Position numbers and translations under genes: made by a program. Shown here one piece after another: positions 56,748 to 64,000 of a stretch of DNA of 64,000 nucleotides. Under the pieces are notes generated by a model. The model was given only the letters and a program-made list of their open reading frames with translations, ran no database searches and had not been told where the DNA came from. The stretch's first letter is position 1. The number at the start of each line of letters is the position of its first letter. Location of the stretch: positions 318,001 through 382,000 of the forward strand of contig CM035320.1 of NCBI GenBank assembly GCA_000497125.2. Direction: 5' to 3'. The DNA comes from Spironucleus salmonicida. Lineage: Eukaryota; Fornicata; Diplomonadida; Hexamitidae.

Positions 56748-57948
56748 TCAAAAAAGCAGATATTTTAGATTCACTTATTATTTTAATGAATTTGCTATAT
56801 ATTCATCAAAACAATTTAATAACCCGGTGCATTAAGCACTAAGTTAGGAAATTTTGATCTTTGCACACTAGAAGACGAAACTAATTGCGATAATTGATAA
56901 ATCCTGAAATTCAATATTTCGGAGTAATGATCCTTAAATTACTTCATTGCAGTGTTAAATCGCTCTCTCATATCTTCCAATCGTCATGAATCTCGTCGCT
57001 AAGCTCTAAATCGTCCGTCAAAAATTTTTCCTTAAATTTTTAAACACAGAAATTGAACATTTAGCACGAATCGAACCCTTAAAACTAAATTATGCCCCCA
57101 ATAGCCTTAGAACACTCAATTTCGTCCCGGAACATTTCCATATCACCGGCCAATTATTCTTCAAAGGTAACCTGCCGCAAAGCGTCTGCAATCGCTAAAG
57201 GAAGCTCCAAACGCTCTTAATCTGCCCGCTCTAAGCACATTTCGATCGCCCAATGCAGCAAACTCCGTCGGTCCATTTTTCGACAAATTTCGCCTGAAAA
57301 TGTCTGAATTTCAAGTAGAATTTGTAGTAAAAATTAAGCGGATTTTGCTTATATTTGCAAATTCTATTGCGACACATCGACCAAAAATGTGATAGCAGGG
57401 CCGCTTTTCATACTAAAATTTGCTTTTTGGAGCGAAAAAGTTTGGCTAAAAATAGACTGTAAGAACACAATCGGCGTCGTTTAAAAGAAACTGGAAGCTT
57501 GATTTATGAGCGGGAGAAGAGTATTGTAGGAGTTACACAAGTCAGAAATAGAGTTGCATTTAGCACCTATTAGAGCTGCCGTATTGGCTAAAAATGCGAG
57601 GTCTGGGAGTTCATTATTATGCATTTCTAGCTTATTAAGAGAAATTAAAATGTTGTCTCCTGAGGACCCGTAGATTTCGATTTCCCGCAATTTTATGATT
57701 TGCGCGAACTTGCTAAGCTTGAAAGTAAAGGTCTGAACGTTAAATTGATCATCGCCGCAAATATGCGAAAAGGGGTCATTTAGGCGGTTTTTTGGTGTTG
57801 GGAGCTATTCCTGGTTGGTGTCAAAAGAAAATAGGAAATCAGAAATAGAACAGTCTAGAATATCATAAATGTCGTTTAAAAATATCATCATCTCGAATTT
57901 CGACTAGACAGGTAAATTAGTGATTTCATGAAAAATTTGCAATGACAT
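56748..57948 (-). CDS. hypothetical protein with a probable one-base frame break near its 3' end
   Basis: ATG with first base 57948, open to TGA 56968-56970 (326 aa). Pieces include LISLNKLEMHNNELPDLAFL, which is LRR-like, and helical LLHWAIEMCLERADQERLEL. Directly before that TGA the reading of another frame continues protein-like (RYERAIQHCNEVIQGSLLRN, FQDLSIIAISFVFQCAKIKI) to TGA 56748-56750. The total is one base over a multiple of three. A single inserted base near 56975 therefore explains a longer original protein of about 399 aa. No family recognised. Base composition is richer in G+C than the flanks. Confidence 0.55.
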
Positions 57949-59082
57949 TAATTATGAAACAGAGGATTATATATATTAATGCTAATATTTATTTTATGGA
58001 ATATCAGATTTGGTTTATATAAATAATGAATGTCGATGAGGGTGATAGGTCTATATATGTAAGTATAAAATGACTAGGAGCGTTTTGGCTATTTGAATAT
58101 TATGTATATGTTTGTGTATTCTAGTGATAATATCTGATGCAATGGCAAAATTAATCTATGAATATATGCAGTAATTCTTGGATTTTAGCAAGGTATTGCC
58201 CCTTAAAATCATATAAAAATTATATCATGTTGAGAAGTTAAGATAATTATAATATTACGCTGATTTTATACAGTTTTGAAATGTGATTACTTTAAATTAA
58301 TGGATACATGTAACGTTATTTATCATTTTTCCAGTAATAACATGAATATTACTCAAGAATAATTAATAATTTTTTGTTATAAAACAATATGTAATCCTGT
58401 TAGTAAAAATAAAGATCTTTAAGGGTTATATTATCTAAAAACTACATTTATATTTAAACTAAAAATTAACTGTACTCATATATGTTTAAGTTTTTAGATA
58501 CGATTATTTTACATATTATTGTATTTAATATACTTATATAATAATTTACGCCAAGATAAATAAATAAAGCAATACAGTATGAAGACTAATAATTAATAGA
58601 ATATATTCATTATGTAATTAATTATTTACATTACAATTTAATGAAAAAGCTAATTAAATTAATATCTTTCATATCTTGTAATTTGTTGTTTTTAATCACA
58701 TTTGTAAGTTTTAATATAAAATATTAATATTAAGATAAATATCAGTAACAAAAATATTTTACACTACTTTTAAAACTTTTACATATATTAATTTGTTTTC
58801 ACTATTGAATAAGAGAATACTTTATTGCACTGTTAAGACTATTTTAATTTTAATAACGTTTATTAATAATAATGTTCTGGAATTATGCTAAGATGTAATA
58901 TTACTATGTATTATCTAATTTTTAGGATTATAAGCAAGCTAAAATTAAATTTTATTCTTATAATTATCTGTTACATATAATTATAAATGTGCGACGATTT
59001 ATTCTTTCAAAATATAAATCTCTATAATAGTTATGATAATTAATATAATAATTTCTAATTTCTAATAATGTTGCTAATTATT
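57949..59082. other. intergenic, AT-rich
   Basis: Nothing recognised; ends at the left edge of block P copy 2. Confidence 0.5.
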
Positions 59083-60639
59083 ATGTAAGACTAAATTCAC
59101 TGCTTTGATGAGGATTCTTCCCTAATTGGAAGACTCTAAAGATCCCAGTTTTATATGCATCTTTCTCCTACCAAAAACTAAGCATTACACTGCTTAGCTT
59201 TTAATAATACCATATCCATAGCCACACTGCATTATGTTTAAGATGGAACCGTTTAAAGCTTATCAACAGACTTTACATATCAAAGTGGGATACCATTGGA
59301 AATAACCTTTAATGATGTCAAAACGGCGTAGTTCAACTTCATGACAGAGCTTTCTATAATATCATATGAAATTGTCTTAGGAAAAGAGCTATCCGTCCCA
59401 GGTACTTTTAGCTTAATTTAACACACTATGGTTAACACATCAAATTGCTGGAATAACGTAACTCTTGTGTACAACCGCTCCAGAAACTCATACCTGAGTA
59501 TTAACGCAGACCCGAACGACTGCCAGATCAGCACACCCGCTGTGGAGTTCCAGTACCAGGTAAACAGCACTTGGATTTCCATCCCTATCGCCCCAAACTC
59601 ATCGTCGCCAGCCACCTACTACAAGCTCCCCTTCGTGCACCTGGACACCCACAACTACCAAATTTTCGCAGAAACGTCGTCTGCAGATATTTAATAATCA
59701 CTATTAAGTTTCTTCAAATAGTTTCAGAAAGATCGCCAGTTGAAGATGAGACTTTCACTAAACTATACGTAATCTGGTTCGAGTCTTAGCTAATAAATCT
59801 TTGGAGAGGTAACATAGATATAGACAGATACAAATAACTGTATCACTGATCTAAATCTAATAACCATAGTAACATCGACGTCCATCTCAAACATAGCTGA
59901 TCTTTCAACCTTGGAAATATGTATTAGCAGCAGCTTTATCATGGCAACAAGTGTATTTTAGAAAACGTAATAGATAAAACAAGAGACAACAAATGGTTTC
60001 GCAGCGAGAACAGGGATTGTATTCTATTTCGATGTTGATAATATGTCTTTATTGACGCAAAATTTAACTGGGCAAACTTAATAACTATTTATAAGCTTTT
60101 ATGACTCAAACCAGGATATTATTTCAGAGTAAACAATTGAATATGCACCCATTCAGTCCTGTTTTTATAAAATTATTACTTAAGTAAGCTTCAAGGATAC
60201 TTGCATAATCGTATTCCCAACTTTGACCCCGGAGTGCTTAGATAAATACAAAGATGGAGTGCTAACCTAGCAGCAGGAGGTTTTGTAAATGACGTCCGAC
60301 ACACAGTCAAGAATTCAATTCTAAGTATATAAGAAGAGGTTAGTAATCTAGAATAAGAGCTTTTTTACTGAGTGCTTTAGTGAAGCTGATACGATTGAAG
60401 ATAGCCAATTTCCATTCTTTCCTGGAGACTACCATGTCCGGCAAAAGGGCTTTATACAAGAGCTTAAAAAATCATTTATAACGCGTATTTTTATTACTAA
60501 CGAGTACGACTATCAGCTTAGTCTGAATGTCATAGTAGACCAAAAAAGTATTATTTTGATTTACTTTTGGGTAATCATAAGCTTGATAACTATCGTTGCA
60601 GTGGTAGCAACAAGTGTACTTGCATTAAGATAGTAATGA
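59083..60639 (+). CDS. surface glycoprotein, intact copy (518 aa, type I-like membrane protein)
   Basis: ATG 59083 to TGA 60637-60639, open throughout with many TAA/TAG Gln. Large ectodomain with some 11 Cys and at least nine N-x-S/T sites (NNT, NVT, NRS, NST, NSS, NYT, NLT, NKS). A membrane helix lies at about 488-510 (SIILIYFWVIISLITIVAVV), and the tail is only a few residues (LRQQ). Probably a cell-surface or lysosomal glycoprotein; family not recognised. The paralogue at 21304 has ~55 more N-terminal residues, so this start lies at a duplication edge and a signal peptide is missing. It lies upstream of CRMP-A copy 2 in block P. Confidence 0.75.
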
Positions 60640-61831
60640 AGTAAATGAGATATTGGAGTGATGCTCTACATATCTAATGTCAAGCTATCTTTGTATAGTA
60701 TTATTGTTTCAAATTTCATATATGATTACTTATTTAAAATAAAAATATAAGCAACATAGACTATACAGGCAGTATGCTGCTAGCATAGATCAAATGTACC
60801 TGTTTAGTATCAAGCAAGGTTCTATTACTCGTTTGAGTATATCGGCAATAAGGTGTGGTAAATCGTGGTAATGGTTAGTAACACGGCGCATCGAGTATAA
60901 GTATGACGCATAAAATATAATATAGGAAATATCGTAAAATAGAAATAGTAGTCAGCAAAACGCATCCATCCACCATTTTAACTAGACAAGTAGACTCAAG
61001 TATAATATATAGCATTTTATATAAAATATTATTAACTCCTCTAAAATGCCTTTATATAAAATATTTCGGCGGCAATAGAGATAATTAGATTATATGCCAC
61101 TTGCTCCCCATTGCTTAAATAATAACTATACTAACATCATACTATATTTTTGGTGATATACTGGATTACGAATTGTTCATTAAGTTTTAAAGTTAAGCAT
61201 CTATTTAGATATTTAGCGAAATTGTAAGTTTATAATGGACGTGTTTTAGTATGTATATAGATTGCCTTACGCGTTATCAATATATTTATAAGTATGCATT
61301 TATTTGTTGATATTGTTTCATGTAGAATTTCTCTAATCTTCACGAAATATATTTTAGTCTTATAAATGCAGAACTTTATACTTTCTTTAATTATATCATA
61401 TAGTTTTAGTCAGATTTTTAGGTGATAGGCGTAACCTGGGCAACACTCGCACTACCTCGACTTAGTGTTTTGAATATATTACGCTCCGCAATATACTTTT
61501 TGCAATATTAGAGAAGTGTAGAGGTTATTCAATCAGATATTTGGATAAGCACTTCATTTGTAACATAAACTAATTCAATATGCATCTACTAAATAATTAG
61601 TATTTTCGAAACTCAAAAATTTAGTTTATTAATACTATATTAACATATAGTTTAGTTTTGGTAGTTTGAGTAAAAGGTTTGCCTCTATAACTGATATTTA
61701 CTAAAGATTTATATATTTGTATAATTGATATTAATATAGTAGTTTTAATCTTTATAAAATCAAAAAAATAATGTTTAATATTTAATATTTTGGGTTTAAT
61801 ATTACATCTTTTTGCTCCTGTTCATTTTAAA
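60640..61831. other. spacer between glycoprotein and CRMP-A, copy 2
   Basis: Near-identical to 15169-16360, including the hydrophobic in-frame stretch before the CRMP-A ATG. No gene recognised. Confidence 0.5.
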
Positions 61832-63292
61832 ATGTCGGGTTTTCAATGTCCCACAAATCCATGTCCTGCTGGAACTGTTTGTCCAACCCGAGATAGCCTC
61901 AATCCTGAAATTTGCTAAAGTTGCAGATAATATAACTGTGATAAATGCAGCATTTCCAATATGGATACATGTCAGTAATGCAGTTCGGGGTACTACAAGA
62001 GCGGGGACAACTGCCGGGTCTGCAAAACTGGCTGCAAAACGTGCGCCAACGATATAGACTGCACGTCGTGCTCCGCGGGCTACCATTTCACCGGAATCTC
62101 ATGCATACGTTGCTCCAGCCACTGTGAGGACTGCTTTGACTCAGTAAAATGCAGTGTATGTGCCACTGGGTACTTCCACAACGACTAGTTCATGTGCTCC
62201 GCCTGTAGCAGTGGGTGCAGCAAATGTTCGGATGCCAGGACGTGCTCGGAGTGCCAGGCCGGGTACGTCCTCGGCGGAAGTGCCTGTGTAGCGTGCCCTT
62301 CCAACTGCCTCACCTGCTCGTCTGCTGGACTCTGCGCCAAGTGCTAGGCGGCCTTCGTGCTGAAGGAATAACAATGCTAGGCCTGCCCCAGCAATTGCGA
62401 GGTTTGCTCTGATTCATCCATCTGCACTTCATGCAAAAGTGGAAATTATTTGGAAGCAGGTAAATGCACTATGTGCACTGAAAACTGCCTTGGATGCATA
62501 TCAGCCGCCGCTTGCGGTCTTTGCCAGCCAGGATTTGACCTCCAAAACGACAAATGTGTTAAGAACGAGTGCAATAGTTTCAATCCGTGCGCACCCAAAA
62601 AGTTCTGCAATACCAACAGCCCCCTAAATACATGCCAGAGCTGCAAGGACGGGTGTGCCTCATGCATAAGCGCAGCATCTTGCTCGTCATGTCAAGGTGG
62701 CGCCTTTTTAGAAAGTGGTGACTGCAAGGCCTGCACAGAAGGTTGCGATGTCTGTTCTGATAAAGATATCTGCACCGAGTGCAAGGATGGGTACGACCTT
62801 AGCCCTGCCAAAAAATGCTCGAAACTGCAATGCTCTAACAGCAAGCCTTGCCCCCAGAGCTTTTACTGTTCCAGCGAGGGCTCGGGGAGCGTGTGCGAGA
62901 AATGCTAAAAGGACTGCGCGTTCTGCAGCAGCGCGATGCAATGCGATCAGTGCGTCGACGGGATGTTTGTTGACAGCAGCAAGTGCTCCAGCTGCCCCAG
63001 GAACTGCTAATACTGCCCGGACGCTAACACATGCACGCACTGCTATCCTACTTTCCAGAGCACCGGCGGTCTGTGCATTCCAACCCAGAACAATTCGAAC
63101 ACCGGGTCCATTGTTGGGATTGTGGTCGGCGTCGTGGCTGCTATCGGCCTGGTAGCTGGCGCAGGCGCGTACTTCATAGTCAAGAAGAGAAAGCAGGCAG
63201 TCGTGTCCCCGCCTAAGGACGATGAAATAAAGCACGCCAATCTATAAATGTTATAGGAATAAAATATTATTTTATAAAAGAGGTAATAGTGA
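61832..63292 (+). CDS. cysteine-rich membrane protein CRMP-A, copy 2 (486 aa)
   Basis: ATG 61832 to TGA 63290-63292. Same layout as copy 1: CxxC-repeat ectodomain, membrane helix at 427-450, basic tail. Amino-acid differences from copy 1 cluster in the central and C-terminal ectodomain (for example NDKCVKNEC for NGKCGKNEC, SPLNTCQSC for SPPNACQSC, EGC for DGC). That is where variation in a surface antigen would be expected. Confidence 0.85.
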
Positions 63293-64000
63293 TGCATTTG
63301 TTAAGATTATCACTTTGTAAAGCAAGCTGAAGAATATTTAATGTGCAAGTAGAAAGTATATTGTTATTTTATTCATAGGGAAATTATTATAGATAAGGAT
63401 ATAGTATACAACTGAGATAGATTTTATTTTCGTTCCTAATTGAGCTGGTAACACCTAGTTGGTCATTATGCAGATTTAGACTCGGTCAACTATTTCTCTT
63501 ATTCTAGCATGGGTTATCAGAATATGCAGATGTGTTAAATGTTTACAGTTCCTCCATTAATATGGGAAATTCGGATTCAATTGGTATAAATAATAGGTGT
63601 TCTAAGCTAATTTATTATCATGTTGCGCTTAGCATCAGCAATGGATAATTGTCGTTATAACTATATTTAGCATTTGAAGCAGTATAACGTCATTCACTAA
63701 TGCTCGTTAATTTCTATAGTTCAACCATATCTTTAGTTTTATTATCAAACTAGTTCCAACAAATAATATTATTTATGAGATTATAACTAGGTTTCCAAAT
63801 TGTTTATTAACTTGAATTTATTAAAGCAAATAATATGAATAAGTGCAGGCACCGTAATATATAATTGAAATTATAAAAATCAGGTAGTAGCTAGATTATT
63901 ATTCTAAAATTTTAACATATTTCATTGTAGCTATTCGTTTGTAATTTATAGTTTTAGCGCAATTTGTAAGATATTTAATAACATTTATTTCACCAATAAA
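63293..64000. other. downstream flank of CRMP-A copy 2
   Basis: Repeats 17822-18456 up to 63928. The 157-codon frame seen at 17997 is broken here by an extra base. The last ~70 bp are unique AT-rich sequence. Confidence 0.4.

Larger units (their letters stand above)
59090..63928 (+). repeat. segmental duplication block P, copy 2 (4.84 kb)
   Basis: Direct near-identical copy of 13620-18456. Differs by one base inside the glycoprotein gene, scattered substitutions concentrated in CRMP-A, and a one-base insertion near 63505. Confidence 0.9.

Noticed and set aside
13620-63928. Mobile element (DNA transposon, LINE, retroviral or Polinton-like) as carrier of the duplicated blocks
   Set aside because: No transposase, reverse transcriptase, integrase or capsid-like frame, and no terminal repeats at block edges. 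Cargo genes are host-type.

Overview
The window looks like nuclear DNA of a hexamitid diplomonad (Hexamita/Spironucleus/Trepomonas type). Nearly all genes are open only if TAA and TAG are read as glutamine and TGA is the sole stop. Read that way, reassigned codons fall where Gln is natural inside kinase, WD40, RCL1 and SNF1-like proteins. Other clues are the lack of visible introns, gene spacing often of 20-60 bp, cysteine-rich VSP/CRMP-like membrane proteins with a glycine-rich membrane segment and short basic tail, and an axonemal dynein assembly factor (WDR92/DNAAF10). The genus is inference. Ciliates share the code but would show short introns. No rRNA, tRNA, CRISPR, or retroviral or Polinton-like element was recognised.

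1-12.8 kb and 33.8-41.9 kb are ordinary AT-rich single-copy gene space: an STE/Cdc7-like kinase, WDR92, a DEAD-box helicase, RCL1, a CDK-like kinase, a MORN-repeat protein, coiled-coil proteins, an SNF1/AMPK-like kinase, RidA and a small Myb/SANT protein. A GC-rich patch at 3.6-4.4 kb carries the first member (148 aa) of a small four-cysteine single-pass membrane family.

The rest is a mosaic of recent segmental duplications. Block P (13.62-18.46 kb and 59.09-63.93 kb, direct) carries a surface glycoprotein and cysteine-rich protein CRMP-A. A third CRMP-A, inverted and with other flanks, lies at 54.28-55.67 kb. Block Q (23.83-27.51 and 44.29-47.97 kb, direct) carries a class IV aminotransferase, a coiled-coil protein and a UBR-box E3 ligase; the second UBR copy is cut off. 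Block R is a GC-rich cassette at 29.09-32.61, 42.45-43.57, 48.05-48.92 (inverted) and 50.21-53.75 kb. It carries the constant cytoplasmic part of the four-cysteine membrane protein, a zinc-ribbon protein and a small MGAC-starting protein; two copies also carry a Myb-like protein and CRMP-B.

The most striking pattern is that the four block R membrane-protein genes join different ectodomains to one invariant cytoplasmic tail, with the switch at or near the cassette edge. A more distant member at 4 kb keeps exactly the same ectodomain spacing, C-x3-C-x3-C-x8-C-x2-NLT. CRMP-A copy 3 is itself a mosaic of copies 1 and 2. Duplication and recombination are therefore reshuffling surface-protein genes here. 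Several genes also carry single-base frame breaks, which may be real decay or assembly error.
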